Shown in pieces: positions 45,494 to 54,568 of a stretch of DNA of 64,000 bases. The translations under genes were made by a program, and so were the position numbers. The DNA is taken from the NCBI GenBank assembly GCA_035551675.1, contig DASZMV010000003.1, forward strand, positions 102,303 through 166,302. Direction: 5' to 3'. The notes beneath the pieces were generated by a model. The model was not told the DNA's origin. It made no database searches and saw only the letters and a program-made list of their open reading frames with translations. This DNA comes from JAFECT01 sp035551675. GTDB lineage: Bacteria; Pseudomonadota; Alphaproteobacteria; Caulobacterales; Caulobacteraceae. Positions within the stretch are counted from its first letter, which is position 1. Every line of letters starts with the position of its first letter.

Positions 45494-47182
45494 ATGAGCG
45501 TGCGCGACTTCGCCGAGATGCTGGACCGCGTGGCGCTGACGCCCTCGCGCAACGCCAAGCTCGTGCTGGTGCGCGACTATCTGAAGACCGCCCCCGATCC
45601 CGACCGGGGCTGGGCACTGGCGGCGCTGACCGGTGACCTCGTGTTCACCGCGGCCAAGCCGGCAATGATCCGCCGGGCGGTCGAGGCGCGGGTGGACCCG
45701 GTGCTGTTCGGCTGGTCGTGGGAGTATGTCGGCGACCTGGCCGAGACCGTGGCCCTGATCTGGCCGCCGGATCCGGCGCGCAAACCCAACCGAGAACCCG
45801 ACCTCTCCGAGGTCATCGAGGCGCTGCACAATGCGACGCGCAACGAAGTGCAGGGCCTGATCGAGGGCTGGCTCGACGCGCTCGACGCCACCGGTCGGTG
45901 GGCCCTGCTGAAACTTCTCACCGGCGCCTTGCGCGTGGGCCTGTCGGCCCGGCTTGCCAAGACCGCGGCGGCGATGATCCGCCCCGCTCGCAAACCGCTG
46001 CCGCCGGACCCCGACGATCCCGCCGAAGAAGGCGCTGCGCTGCCTGCGGTCGACGTCGGTGAAATCGAGGAAGTCTGGCACGCGATCACGCCCCCCTACG
46101 CCGATCTGTTCGCTTGGCTGGAGGGACGCTCCGACCGACCGTCGGCGGATGCGCCGGGGCGTTTCCGTCCGGTGATGCTGGCGCATGCGGTGGACGAGGC
46201 CGTCGACTTTCAGAAACTCGACCCGAGGGCCTTCGCCGCGGAATGGAAGTGGGACGGCGTCCGCGTGCAGGCCGTGTGCGAAGGCGGGCTGAAGCGGCTC
46301 TATTCGCGGACCGGCGACGAAATCTCGAACGCGTTTCCCGACCTGATGGACCAGCTGAACTTCGACGCCGCGGTGGACGGCGAACTGTTGGTCGTGCGCG
46401 ACGGCGAAACAGCGCCCTTCGGCGATCTGCAGCAGCGGCTGAACCGTAAGACTGTCGATGCGAAACTGATCCGCGCCTTTCCCGCCGGGATCCGCGCCTA
46501 CGACCTGCTGTCGGAAAACGGCGAAGATCTGCGCAACCTGACTTTCGCAGAGCGTCGCATCCGGCTGGAACGCTTCGTCGCCGAGGTGAACTCGCCGCGC
46601 CTCGACCTTTCGCCGCTGGTCGCGTTCGAAAGCTGGGACGACCTCGCACAGCAACGCGCCGATCCAGCGCCCGGAGCCGCGGCCGAAGGCCTGATGCTGA
46701 AGCGCTGGGATTCGATCTACGAACCCGGCCGACCGAAGGGTCCTTGGTTCAAGTGGAAGCGCGATCCCTATCTGATCGACGCGGTCCTGATGTACGCCCA
46801 GCGCGGCCACGGCAAGCGATCGAGCTTTTATTCCGACTACACCTTCGGCGTCTGGACCGAGGACCATCAGCTGGCGCCGGTGGGGAAGGCCTATTTCGGT
46901 TTCACCGACGAGGAGTTGAAACAGATCGACAAGTTCGTGCGCGACCACACCATCGAGCGCTTCGGCCCCGTGCGATCGGTACGCGCCGACCGCGACTTCG
47001 GCCTGGTCTTCGAAGTCGCGTTCGAAGGCCTGCAGCGCTCCAGCCGCCACAAATCCGGCATCGCCATGCGCTTCCCCCGCATCAGCCGCATCCGCTGGGA
47101 CAAACCTTCGCGCGAGGCGGACACGCTGGAGACGGTGATGGGTTTGCTTGCAAGGATGGAGGCTGGCGGCGGGCGCGTTTAG
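45494..47182 (+). CDS. ATP-dependent DNA ligase
   Basis: A 562-residue ATP-dependent DNA ligase. The adenylation lysine is in AAEWKWDGVRVQAV (motif I, KxDG). YSRTGDEISNAFPDL is motif Ia/III-like, and DGELLVVRDG, EGLMLKRWDSIYEPGR and WFKWKRDP are later motifs. The N-terminal alpha-helical domain of about 200 residues is the type found in bacterial Lhr-associated ligases. The usual partners (exonuclease, metallophosphoesterase, Lhr helicase) are not next to it. It is an accessory ligase for repair; the NAD-dependent LigA is not in the window. Confidence 0.92.
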   Translation: MSVRDFAEMLDRVALTPSRNAKLVLVRDYLKTAPDPDRGWALAALTGDLVFTAAKPAMIRRAVEARVDPVLFGWSWEYVGDLAETVALIWPPDPARKPNREPDLSEVIEALHNATRNEVQGLIEGWLDALDATGRWALLKLLTGALRVGLSARLAKTAAAMIRPARKPLPPDPDDPAEEGAALPAVDVGEIEEVWHAITPPYADLFAWLEGRSDRPSADAPGRFRPVMLAHAVDEAVDFQKLDPRAFAAEWKWDGVRVQAVCEGGLKRLYSRTGDEISNAFPDLMDQLNFDAAVDGELLVVRDGETAPFGDLQQRLNRKTVDAKLIRAFPAGIRAYDLLSENGEDLRNLTFAERRIRLERFVAEVNSPRLDLSPLVAFESWDDLAQQRADPAPGAAAEGLMLKRWDSIYEPGRPKGPWFKWKRDPYLIDAVLMYAQRGHGKRSSFYSDYTFGVWTEDHQLAPVGKAYFGFTDEELKQIDKFVRDHTIERFGPVRSVRADRDFGLVFEVAFEGLQRSSRHKSGIAMRFPRISRIRWDKPSREADTLETVMGLLARMEAGGGRV

Positions 47183-47190
47183 GAAGAAAG

Positions 47191-47349
47191 ATTGCCCACG
47201 AAAAACACGAAAAGCACGAACGAGCTTCGTAAATCTTATGGGCGCGACCGACGAAGCAAAAGTGCCGCGCCTTCGGCTCGGCGATAGAGTCCGACCAACG
47301 GCGACCTGTTCTGAAGCGCGACCTCTTTTCGTGTTTTTCGTGGGCAATT
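47191..47349. repeat. Intergenic inverted-repeat element, arm family B
   Basis: The left arm at 47191-47221 reads ATTGCCCACGAAAAACACGA and on; the right arm at 47326-47349 is TTTTCGTGTTTTTCGTGGGC plus AATT. GGAAGAAAG precedes the left arm and CTTTTCTT follows the right arm, extending the symmetry. It lies between two genes in the same direction (ligase and mscS), the only such paired-arm case in the window. Confidence 0.87.
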
Positions 47350-47407
47350 CTTTTCTTAGAACGGCCAAGCCGCCGGAGCCGTCTTGCCGGCTCTGCGTTA
47401 CGTGTTC

Positions 47408-48331
47408 ATGTCTGCCAAACCCCTTGCGCAGCATGCCATGCCGCATGTCCAGTTGCTCGATCCCTCGACCCTGACCTGGGCCAAGGCGGCCGACATGGGC
47501 GGGGACCTGCTGGTCAATATCGCCATCGCGACGGTCATCGTCGTCGCCACGGTGTTCGCCTCGCGCTGGGGCGCGAAGTTGGTCGAGCGGGGGCTTGGCA
47601 AGCTCGGCTTTACGCGTCACGACCGGACGCTGCAGCTGTTCGGCGCGGGTGTGGCGCGCTGGGTGATCATCCTGCTCGGCTTTGTCGCGGTATTGCAGCG
47701 GCTGGGCGTGCAGACGACGTCGATCATCGCCATGCTGGGCGCCGCGTCGCTGGCGATCGGGCTGGCGCTGCAAGGCGCTTTGTCGAACGTCGCCGCCGGT
47801 GTTCTGATCCTGGTGCTGCGGCCCTATCACGTCGGCGATCTGGTCGAGATCGGCGGACAGACCGGCACGGTGCGCAGGCTCGACCTCTTCACCACCATCA
47901 TCTGCACGCGCGACAACCGCCGCGTCGTCATTCCCAACGCCAAGGCGATGGGCGACACCATCGTCAACGACAGCACCTATGAGCGCCGCCGCGCGGACAT
48001 CGAGTTCGAGGTGGCGCGCGACAGCGACATCGACCACGTGTTCGACGCCCTCATCCACACGGCCGGAACCGATCAACGCGTGCTGACGGATCCGGCCCCC
48101 TCGGCCAGCCTCACGGCCATCGACGACAGCGGCTTGAAGATCACCCTCTACGCCTGGGTGAAACCCGAGGATTGGTTCCAGGCGGGGCCGGCCCTGCGCA
48201 AGGCCGGCGTTGAAGCCTTCCGCCGCGAAGACATCCGCATCCCCTATCCGGTCCAGGTCGGCCTTACCCCGCAGGATCTGGAGCCGCACCCGCCGAAGGA
48301 GACGTCCCGGCCGCAGGTCGGACGGGCCTGA
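47408..48331 (+). CDS. Small-conductance mechanosensitive channel (MscS family)
   Basis: A protein of about 307 residues. It has three transmembrane helices; the pore helix is TTSIIAMLGAASLAIGLALQ followed by GALSNVAAGVLILVLRPYHV, the glycine/alanine pattern of MscS TM3. The cytoplasmic beta domain has GDLVEIGGQTGTVRRLDLFT and RRVVIPNAKAMGDTIVN. It opens under membrane tension to release solutes on hypo-osmotic shock. The start is uncertain: ATG codons at 47384, 47408 and 47438 are in frame, and none has a strong ribosome site. Confidence 0.9.
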   Translation: MSAKPLAQHAMPHVQLLDPSTLTWAKAADMGGDLLVNIAIATVIVVATVFASRWGAKLVERGLGKLGFTRHDRTLQLFGAGVARWVIILLGFVAVLQRLGVQTTSIIAMLGAASLAIGLALQGALSNVAAGVLILVLRPYHVGDLVEIGGQTGTVRRLDLFTTIICTRDNRRVVIPNAKAMGDTIVNDSTYERRRADIEFEVARDSDIDHVFDALIHTAGTDQRVLTDPAPSASLTAIDDSGLKITLYAWVKPEDWFQAGPALRKAGVEAFRREDIRIPYPVQVGLTPQDLEPHPPKETSRPQVGRA

Positions 48332-48367
48332 ACTTGACGCTCGCGGCACGCCCTATACAGCGGCGCC

Positions 48368-49384
48368 ATGCGCTACGACTTCACCTCGGACAACACGGCG
48401 GGCCTGGCGCCCGAGGCCTTCGCGGCGCTGCAGCGCGCCAACACGGGCTTCCAGTCGTCCTATGGCGCGGACGAGATCAGCGCGCGTTGCGCCGACCTGA
48501 TCCGCGAGAAGTTACAGGCCGATGCGGAAATCCGTTTCGTCTTCTCCGGCACCGCCGCCAATGCGCTCGCTCTGTCGATGATCGCCCAGCCGTTCGAGGC
48601 GGTGCTGACGCACGAGCTTTCGCACCTGATCACCGACGAGGCCGGCGCACCCGGCTTCTTCGGTCACGGCGTCGGCCTGCGTGCGCTGAAGGGACCTTCG
48701 GGAACCATTGCGCTCGAGTCGTTGCTGGCGGCGCTTGCGGAGCCCCAGCCGGGCTATGTGCAGCCGCCCGGCGCGCTGTCGCTCACCCAGGCCAGCGAGT
48801 ACGGCGCGGTCTATCGTGAGGAGACGCTGCGCAAGCTGATCGAGCCGTGCAAGCTGCGCGGCCTCAAGGTGCACATGGATGGCGCGCGCCTGGCCAATGC
48901 GGTGGCGGCGGGCTTCGATCCGGCGGACGTGGCGCGGCTCGGCGTCGATGTGCTGTCGCTGGGCGGAGCCAAGGCCGGCGGGTTGTGCGTCGAGGCGCTG
49001 GTGGTGTTCGATCGCGGGCTGGCCGCGCGCATCGACAACCGCTTGAAGCAGGCCGGCCAGGTCGGCTCCAAGACGCGGTTCATGACCGCGTCGCTGTTGG
49101 GCCTTCTGGAGACCGGCGCCTGGGAGGGTCACGCCGCCCACGCCAACCTGATGGCCAGGCGTCTGGAGGCGGCGATCCGCGAACGCACGCCCTTCCCGCT
49201 CACCCACCCGGTCGACGCCAACCTGGTCTTCATCCGCATGCCGGTCGAGGCGCACGCCCGGCTGCTCGAGCTGGGCTGGGCCTGTTACGACTTCTGGGAA
49301 GGCTCGATCCGCTTCGCCTGCTCCTGGGCGACCACGACCGGGGCGGTGGACGAGCTGGCCGAGGCGCTTTCCCAGGTCGCCTAA
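48368..49384 (+). CDS. Low-specificity L-threonine aldolase
   Basis: A 338-residue PLP enzyme that cleaves threonine or allo-threonine to glycine and acetaldehyde. The N-terminus MRYDFTSDNTAGLAPEAFAA is typical. PLP contacts include VFSGTAANALALSMI and VHMDGARLANAVAAG. The Schiff-base lysine is in VLSLGGAKAGGLCVEALV. It follows mscS by 36 bases and precedes the SDR gene by 45 bases, all in the same direction, so a loose operon is possible. Confidence 0.92.
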   Translation: MRYDFTSDNTAGLAPEAFAALQRANTGFQSSYGADEISARCADLIREKLQADAEIRFVFSGTAANALALSMIAQPFEAVLTHELSHLITDEAGAPGFFGHGVGLRALKGPSGTIALESLLAALAEPQPGYVQPPGALSLTQASEYGAVYREETLRKLIEPCKLRGLKVHMDGARLANAVAAGFDPADVARLGVDVLSLGGAKAGGLCVEALVVFDRGLAARIDNRLKQAGQVGSKTRFMTASLLGLLETGAWEGHAAHANLMARRLEAAIRERTPFPLTHPVDANLVFIRMPVEAHARLLELGWACYDFWEGSIRFACSWATTTGAVDELAEALSQVA

Positions 49385-49429
49385 GAACTTCTTCGCGCGC
49401 CGGTCGTTGAAGGCCGAACGGAGAACTTG

Positions 49430-50170
49430 ATGGAACGCTTCAAGGACAAGGTCGCCATCGTCACCGGCGCCAACGGCGGCATCGGTACGGCCATCGTCAA
49501 ACGGCTGCTCGACGAGGGTTGCAGGGTCATCCTGGCGGTGCGCCGCCCGGACGCCGGCGAACGCGCCAGGGCGCAGGCGGCCGATGAGAATTCGCCCGAG
49601 TCCGTGGTCGTCGAATGCGACGTCTCCGATCCGGCCGACGTCGAGGCCTGCTGCGACGAGGCGATCAAGCGCTGGGGCCGGATCGACGCCATCGTCAACA
49701 ACGCCGGGCTGATGGCGTTCAAACCCATCGTCGACCTCGATGAAGACGACTGGCTGACGGTGCTGAAGGTCGACCTGCTCGGCTGCGCCCACTTCATGCG
49801 ATCGGGGTTCAAGCGGATGAAACCTGGAAGCGCGATCGTGAACATCGCCTCGATCCACGCGATCATGACGACGCCGGACGTGGCGCCCTACGCCGCCGCG
49901 AAAGCCGCCGCCGTCTCACTGAGCCGCTCCGGCGCCATCGAGGGCAGGCCGCTCGGCATCCGGGTGAACGCCCTGCTCCCGGGCGCCATCGATACGCCGA
50001 TGCTGTGGGACAACCCGAACATCAAGTCCGGCGTTGAGAAGATCGACAAGGCCGACGTCGGCAAGCCCGAGGACATCGCGGCGGCAACCGCGTTCCTTGC
50101 GTCCGATGACGCGGCGTTCGTCACGGGCACAACGCTGATCGTCGATGGCGGACGGCTGGCGAGGCTCTAG
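49430..50170 (+). CDS. Short-chain dehydrogenase/reductase
   Basis: A 246-residue classical SDR. The cofactor motif is VTGANGGIGTAIVKRL, NNAGLM follows, the catalytic tyrosine and lysine are in YAAAKAA, and the substrate-loop motif is PGAIDTPML. The C-terminus FVTGTTLIVDGGRLARL is typical of FabG-like members. The start is ATG at 49430 with GGAGAA 5 bases upstream. The substrate is unknown. Confidence 0.92.
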   Translation: MERFKDKVAIVTGANGGIGTAIVKRLLDEGCRVILAVRRPDAGERARAQAADENSPESVVVECDVSDPADVEACCDEAIKRWGRIDAIVNNAGLMAFKPIVDLDEDDWLTVLKVDLLGCAHFMRSGFKRMKPGSAIVNIASIHAIMTTPDVAPYAAAKAAAVSLSRSGAIEGRPLGIRVNALLPGAIDTPMLWDNPNIKSGVEKIDKADVGKPEDIAAATAFLASDDAAFVTGTTLIVDGGRLARL

Positions 50171-50192
50171 GCGCTACCGTCGCAGGAAGAAG

Positions 50193-50313
50193 AATTGTCC
50201 ACGAAAAGCACGAACGTGTTGTGATTCCGCTGATGCTCTTCGGCGCGAGCGCCCATCAAGTTGAAGCGCCTACAGCGCGGGCTTCAGCCTTTTCGTGTTT
50301 TTCGCGGGCAACT
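50193..50313. repeat. Intergenic inverted-repeat element, arm family B, degenerate
   Basis: The left arm at 50193-50216 reads AATTGTCCACGAAAAGCACG and lacks one 9-base unit; the right arm at 50289-50313 reads CTTTTCGTGTTTTTCGCGGG and on. ATCTTTCTTC follows. It lies between the convergent SDR and LprI-like genes. Confidence 0.8.
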
Positions 50314-50328
50314 AATCTTTCTTCGTGG

Positions 50329-50736
50329 TCACGTCTCCGGCGGGTAGTGTTCCAGTTCGATGGTACGGCGGATGGTTTCGTCCAGGACGCAGTTGTTGGC
50401 GACGATGGTGGAGATCGAGCCCCAGTCGCTGTCCTGCTGCGCGGCGCACCAAGCGTCGCGGTAGGCGATCCAGGCGCGTTGGGCCGTTCTCAGGTTGGCC
50501 TTCTGACGGTCGTTCAGGTCGTCCATGATCTTCTGGTAGGTCGCGTTCAGCGCCTTGTCCTGGAGTTTGGTCTCGGCGTCGATGCAGTCGACCATCTCCA
50601 TGGTCGAGCGCTCCATGCCCGGACAGGTCTTGAAGGTCTTGGAGTAGCGCGCCTCGACCTCGGGCGACCCGGCTAAGGCGGGAAACGCGGTCAGACACAG
50701 GGTCGCGGCTGCGGCGCTCAGCAACAGAATGCGCAT
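50329..50736 (-). CDS. LprI-like (DUF1311) secreted protein
   Basis: A 135-residue precursor with the signal peptide MRILLLSAAAATLCLTAFPA ending near ALA. The mature domain has CPGMERSTMEMVDCIDAETK, ALNATYQKIMDDLNDRQKAN and LRTAQRAWIAYRDAWCAAQQ, the pattern of lysozyme-inhibitor LprI-type domains with paired cysteines. It acts in the periplasm; a protective role against lysozyme is known for some family members but is not established for this branch. Confidence 0.85.
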   Translation of the reverse strand: MRILLLSAAAATLCLTAFPALAGSPEVEARYSKTFKTCPGMERSTMEMVDCIDAETKLQDKALNATYQKIMDDLNDRQKANLRTAQRAWIAYRDAWCAAQQDSDWGSISTIVANNCVLDETIRRTIELEHYPPET

Positions 50737-50778
50737 GGTTGGGCCTCCCTGGACGGGAGGTTACTCCGACGTAAAGCC

Positions 50779-51747
50779 TCAGGCGAGACCGGCGCGACCG
50801 ATGGCGTAGAAGCGGTCGGCGCGCTGTTTGCGCAGTTCGTCCGGAGACAGACCGTCCAGCGTCTTCAGCTCTTCCTCGACCGCGTCGCCGACGGCGTTGA
50901 TCGCCGCCTGCGGGTCGGAGTGAGCGCCGCCGGCCGGTTCGGGAATGATGCGGTCGACGATCTTCAATCCGAGCAGATCGTCCGCGGTGATCTTCATCGC
51001 CGCCGCCGCGTCCTGCGCACGCGACCCGTCGCGCCACAGGATCGAAGCCGCGCCCTCGGGCGAGATCACCGAATAGATCGAGTATTCCAGGATCAGCACC
51101 TTGTTCGCCGCCGCCAGCGCGATGGCGCCGCCGGAACCGCCTTCGCCGGTCACCGTGGCGATCATGGGCACACCGAGCGTCAGGCCGCGTTCGGTCGAGC
51201 GCGCGATCGCTTCCGCCTGGCCGCGTTCCTCGGCGCCCACGCCCGGATAGGCGCCGGCGGTGTCGACAAACGTCAGCACCGGCAAGCCGAACTCCTCGGC
51301 CATGTCCATCAGCCGCACCGATTTGCGATAGCCCTCGGGCCGCGCCATGCCGAAGTTGTGCTTGAGACGCGTGGTCGTGTCCCAACCCTTCTCGTGACCC
51401 ATCACCACCACCGCGCGCCCGCGGAAGCGGCCGAGGCCGCCGACCACCGCCTGGTCGTCGCCGTACTTGCGGTCGCCGCGCAGCTCGACGAACTCCGTGA
51501 TCAGGCTCGCGACGTAGTCCATCAGGTGCGGGCGTTCGGGATGACGCGCGACCTGGGTCTTCTGCCAGGGGTCGAGTTTGGCGTAGGCCTCGCGGCGCAA
51601 CTCGGTCGCCCGCGCGCGCAGCGCGTCCAGTTCCGAATCGATCGATCCCGCCCCGGCCGAATCGGAGAGCTTGCTGAGCTCTTCGATCTTGGCCTCGAGG
51701 TCGGCGATGGGCCGTTCGAACTCGAGATAGTGGCGGACCGCGGCCAT
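50779..51747 (-). CDS. accA: Acetyl-CoA carboxylase carboxyltransferase subunit alpha
   Basis: A 322-residue subunit that transfers the carboxyl group from biotin to acetyl-CoA in fatty acid synthesis. Motifs include HYLEFERPIADLEAKIEEL, RGDRKYGDDQAVVGGLGRFR, FGMARPEGYRKSVRLMDMAE and TFVDTAGAYPGVGAEERGQ, with GEGGSGGAIALAAANKV for the oxyanion site. The start is ATG at 51747 (MAAVRHYLE); upstream frame is spurious. It lies 105 bases after xerD in the same direction, a common alphaproteobacterial order. Confidence 0.96.
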   Translation of the reverse strand: MAAVRHYLEFERPIADLEAKIEELSKLSDSAGAGSIDSELDALRARATELRREAYAKLDPWQKTQVARHPERPHLMDYVASLITEFVELRGDRKYGDDQAVVGGLGRFRGRAVVVMGHEKGWDTTTRLKHNFGMARPEGYRKSVRLMDMAEEFGLPVLTFVDTAGAYPGVGAEERGQAEAIARSTERGLTLGVPMIATVTGEGGSGGAIALAAANKVLILEYSIYSVISPEGAASILWRDGSRAQDAAAAMKITADDLLGLKIVDRIIPEPAGGAHSDPQAAINAVGDAVEEELKTLDGLSPDELRKQRADRFYAIGRAGLA

Positions 51748-51852
51748 GGAATCCTTACAGAACTGCGCCCTCGGGGGCCGGCGGAACCTAGGCGGTTGCG
51801 TCTTGGCGAACAAGCCGAAGCGCCCCTGACGGAGCCTTAACGCATGAGGGCT

Positions 51853-52761
51853 TCAGTCGTCCCGGGCCAGAGGGTGGGCCTTCTCCACCACCTCGCGCAG
51901 CCGATCCGAGGCCACGTGGGTGTAGATCTGGGTGGTGGCGATGTCGGCGTGGCCGAGCAGGGTCTGCACCACGCGCAGGTCGGCGCCGCCTTCCAGCAGG
52001 TGGGTAGCGAAGGCGTGGCGCAGCACGTGCGGGCTGACCTTGGCCGGATCGACTCCGGCCGCGAGCGCCGCTTCGTCGAGCAGTTGCGCGAAACGTCTGC
52101 GGGTCAGACGGCCGCCGGCGCCGCGCGAGGGGAACAGCCACGGGTTCGCCTTCTCGCCGTCGCGCACGAACGCGGCGCGCACCTCGAGATAAAGCTTCAC
52201 CCCCGCGCGTGCGGCGTCGTTCAACGGCGCGAGACGGTCCTTGCCGCCCTTGCCGGTGACCACGAGATAGGCGGGATCGCGCTTCACCGCGTCGAGGCGC
52301 AGCGCGATCAGTTCCGACACGCGCAGGCCCGACGCGTAGAGCAGCTCGATCATGCAGGCGAGGCGCACGCCCTGTGGACCGTCCTTCGCAGCGGCGGCGG
52401 CGACAATCGATGTGATCTCGTCGAGCGTCAGAATTTTCGGCAACGGCCGTCCACGCTTGGGCGCATCGACGCGGCGCGAGGGATCCTCGCCGACCCAACC
52501 TTCGGTCATGGCGAAGCGGTAGAACTGGCGCACCGCCGAACGCCGCCGCGACGCGGTCGCCGGCGAGAGACCGCGCTTGGCGAGGTCGGCGAAATAGGCT
52601 TCGACCGTCGGCGCATCGGCGCCCATCAGTCCGCCGCGCGCCTTCAGAAATGCCTGGGCGTCGGCGAGATCGCGGCCGTAGGCGGCGAGCGTGTTGGGCG
52701 AGGCGTTGCGCTCGACCGTCATCATCTCGAGGAAGGCTTCGGCCTGTTCGGGGAGCGACAC
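51853..52761 (-). CDS. xerD: Site-specific tyrosine recombinase XerD
   Basis: A 302-residue tyrosine recombinase that resolves chromosome dimers at dif with XerC. The catalytic set is complete: Arg in YASGLRVSELIAL, Lys in VTGKGGKDRLAPL, HxxR in SPHVLRHAFATHLLEGG, His in LLGHADIATTQIYTHV, and Tyr in IYTHV. The SAM-like N-terminal domain ends near residue 100. It starts with GTG at 52761, 3 bases after the stop of the gene upstream. It is followed by accA. Confidence 0.95.
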   Translation of the reverse strand: MSLPEQAEAFLEMMTVERNASPNTLAAYGRDLADAQAFLKARGGLMGADAPTVEAYFADLAKRGLSPATASRRRSAVRQFYRFAMTEGWVGEDPSRRVDAPKRGRPLPKILTLDEITSIVAAAAAKDGPQGVRLACMIELLYASGLRVSELIALRLDAVKRDPAYLVVTGKGGKDRLAPLNDAARAGVKLYLEVRAAFVRDGEKANPWLFPSRGAGGRLTRRRFAQLLDEAALAAGVDPAKVSPHVLRHAFATHLLEGGADLRVVQTLLGHADIATTQIYTHVASDRLREVVEKAHPLARDD

Positions 52762-52764
52762 CGC

Positions 52765-54492
52765 TTACGGCCGCGCGAGCGTGACGAGGCCCTCGACCGC
52801 AACGGCGCGCGCTTCGCCGTTCAGGCCGCAGGCATGCAGGCCGCCCACGATCAGCGCGCGGTCGGCGGCGGTGAGGGCTAAGCCCTGTTGTAGGCCGACC
52901 GACAGCGACAGGATGATCGTCTCGCCCTGGCGATGGCCCACCGCCGCACGGGCGAGCGTCAAGGCGCGTTCGGCGGCGGTCTTGGCTGCAGGCGTATCGA
53001 AGGCCGTGAACTGGGCGCGCGCCTCATCGGAAATCGGTTCTCCCAGCGCCGCCACGATCAGGGCCGCGGCCTGCGCGCGCGCGCGCGCTTTCGCATCGCC
53101 CACGCCGCCGCGTTCGATCAATCGGTCGAGCACCGGACCGGCGGGCTTGCCGCCCTCCACCGCCATGATCGCGTCGAGCAGGGCGAGATCGAGCGGGCCC
53201 GACCCCGGCGCCTTGTCCTGTTCGATGCCGGCGCGCAGCGCACCGGCCGTGTCGAGGTCGCCCGCGACCGCGGCGGCGGTGGCCAGCAACACCGGATCGT
53301 CGATGGGCGCGTGCGCACGCACCGCCTGGGCGATGCCTGGCGCCGCCAGGCGGGACAGGGCGATGAAATCGTAGGGCGATTTGGCGCGCTTCACGAGCGC
53401 GCTCGCGGCTTGTCCCGCGAGGTTCGGATCGGCGCCTTGGGCAGCGAGCACCGACAACGCGGCCTCCGCTTCCGCGCCGGGTTTGGCGGCGAGGTCGGCG
53501 ACGGTCGCGGTGGACGCGCCGGCGACCTGCGCATAGATCGGCGCGACAGACTTGGCCGAGAGCGCGCCGGTTCGCAGCGCGCGCGCCGCGGCTTCGGCGC
53601 GGAGAGCGGGCGCAGCGTCGGCATCGTTGGCGATGGCGGCGGCGATGGACGGCGCGGCTTCATCGAGCGCGGGCGCGGGATCCAGTTTCAGCCGCCGCGT
53701 GAGGGCATAGTTCAACGGGTCGGAGAGCGAAGCCCGCAGCGGCGACTTCTTGCTGGGCGGGGCGCCGAGCGCGGCCGAAGCCAGACGGTCGAAGCTCGCG
53801 TCCTTGCCGCCGCCCTGGCGCCAGAGATCCAGCGTCACCTGCGCCGCCGCCGGCTGGCCCGCGACCAGGCTGCAATAGACCCGCAGCTTCAGTTCGAACG
53901 GTGCGTCGCGGCCGTCCTGCAGGGCCTGGGCGGTCGCGCAGGCCTCATCGTCATGGCCGAGGACGAGCGCCGCCTCGGACTTGGCGCGGGATTGGGCCTC
54001 GCTGGCTTCGAGCGCCGAGGCGTGGGCCTGGATCGCCCGAGCGCCGCCCGCGTCCCCCAGCGCCAGAAGCGCGCGCACGCGAAGGCCCGCCAGCGCCTGG
54101 TCCCCGCCCGCGCCGTCGGGCGCATTCGCCCCGGTCGCCAGGGCGCGGCGCGCGATGGCCGCCAGCGCCGGGGTCAGGGGCCGGCCGTCGACCTGGTCCA
54201 GGGTCGCGCGCACCACCCCCGCCGAGCTTCCGCGCCAGAGGTCGCCCGGCAGACCGGTTTCCCGCCCCGGCGCCGACCACAGGTCCAAGGAGGAGAGGCT
54301 CTGGGTCTGGACCTGATCGGATTGCCGGATCGGCGCGGGCGTGGGGCCAGGGGTCATCGGGGTCTGGATCGTCGGGATCTGGGCCGTCGGGGTCTGGTCC
54401 TGGGCGATCGCCGTCCCCGCCAGGAGCAGGGCCAGAAGCGGCGAAAGAGTGGCGAGCCCGCCGAGGGATCGTGTAAAGGCCGAAAGGGTCAA
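52765..54492 (-). CDS. Signal-peptide-bearing alanine-rich repeat-type protein of the xerD-aroK region
   Basis: A 575-residue alanine-rich protein. The start is taken as TTG at 54492 because GGAG lies 8 bases upstream and the product opens with a signal peptide (TLSAFTRSLGGLATLSPLLA); the GTG three codons earlier has GGAG only one base away. After a Gln/Pro/Thr-rich linker, the rest is helical with TPR-like periodicity (AGLRVRALLALGDAGGARAI; VLGHDDEACATAQALQDG). Related genes upstream of xerD next to aroK in Caulobacter-like genomes are often called antifreeze-type proteins, without evidence for that role. It is probably periplasmic; function is unknown. Confidence 0.75.
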   Translation of the reverse strand: MTLSAFTRSLGGLATLSPLLALLLAGTAIAQDQTPTAQIPTIQTPMTPGPTPAPIRQSDQVQTQSLSSLDLWSAPGRETGLPGDLWRGSSAGVVRATLDQVDGRPLTPALAAIARRALATGANAPDGAGGDQALAGLRVRALLALGDAGGARAIQAHASALEASEAQSRAKSEAALVLGHDDEACATAQALQDGRDAPFELKLRVYCSLVAGQPAAAQVTLDLWRQGGGKDASFDRLASAALGAPPSKKSPLRASLSDPLNYALTRRLKLDPAPALDEAAPSIAAAIANDADAAPALRAEAAARALRTGALSAKSVAPIYAQVAGASTATVADLAAKPGAEAEAALSVLAAQGADPNLAGQAASALVKRAKSPYDFIALSRLAAPGIAQAVRAHAPIDDPVLLATAAAVAGDLDTAGALRAGIEQDKAPGSGPLDLALLDAIMAVEGGKPAGPVLDRLIERGGVGDAKARARAQAAALIVAALGEPISDEARAQFTAFDTPAAKTAAERALTLARAAVGHRQGETIILSLSVGLQQGLALTAADRALIVGGLHACGLNGEARAVAVEGLVTLARP

Positions 54493-54568
54493 TGGACGCA
54501 CTCCAGACTCGCCCCAAGTCGTCGCCGGCCGTTCTACCACGGCCCCCGGCCCCCGTGCGAAGCGCACA

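Noticed and set aside
44792..48349. Very long open frame of 1185 codons on the minus strand
   Set aside because: Only the last 208 codons, from GTG at 45415, read as a real protein (TMEM175-like). The rest is the high-GC shadow of the ligase and mscS genes.
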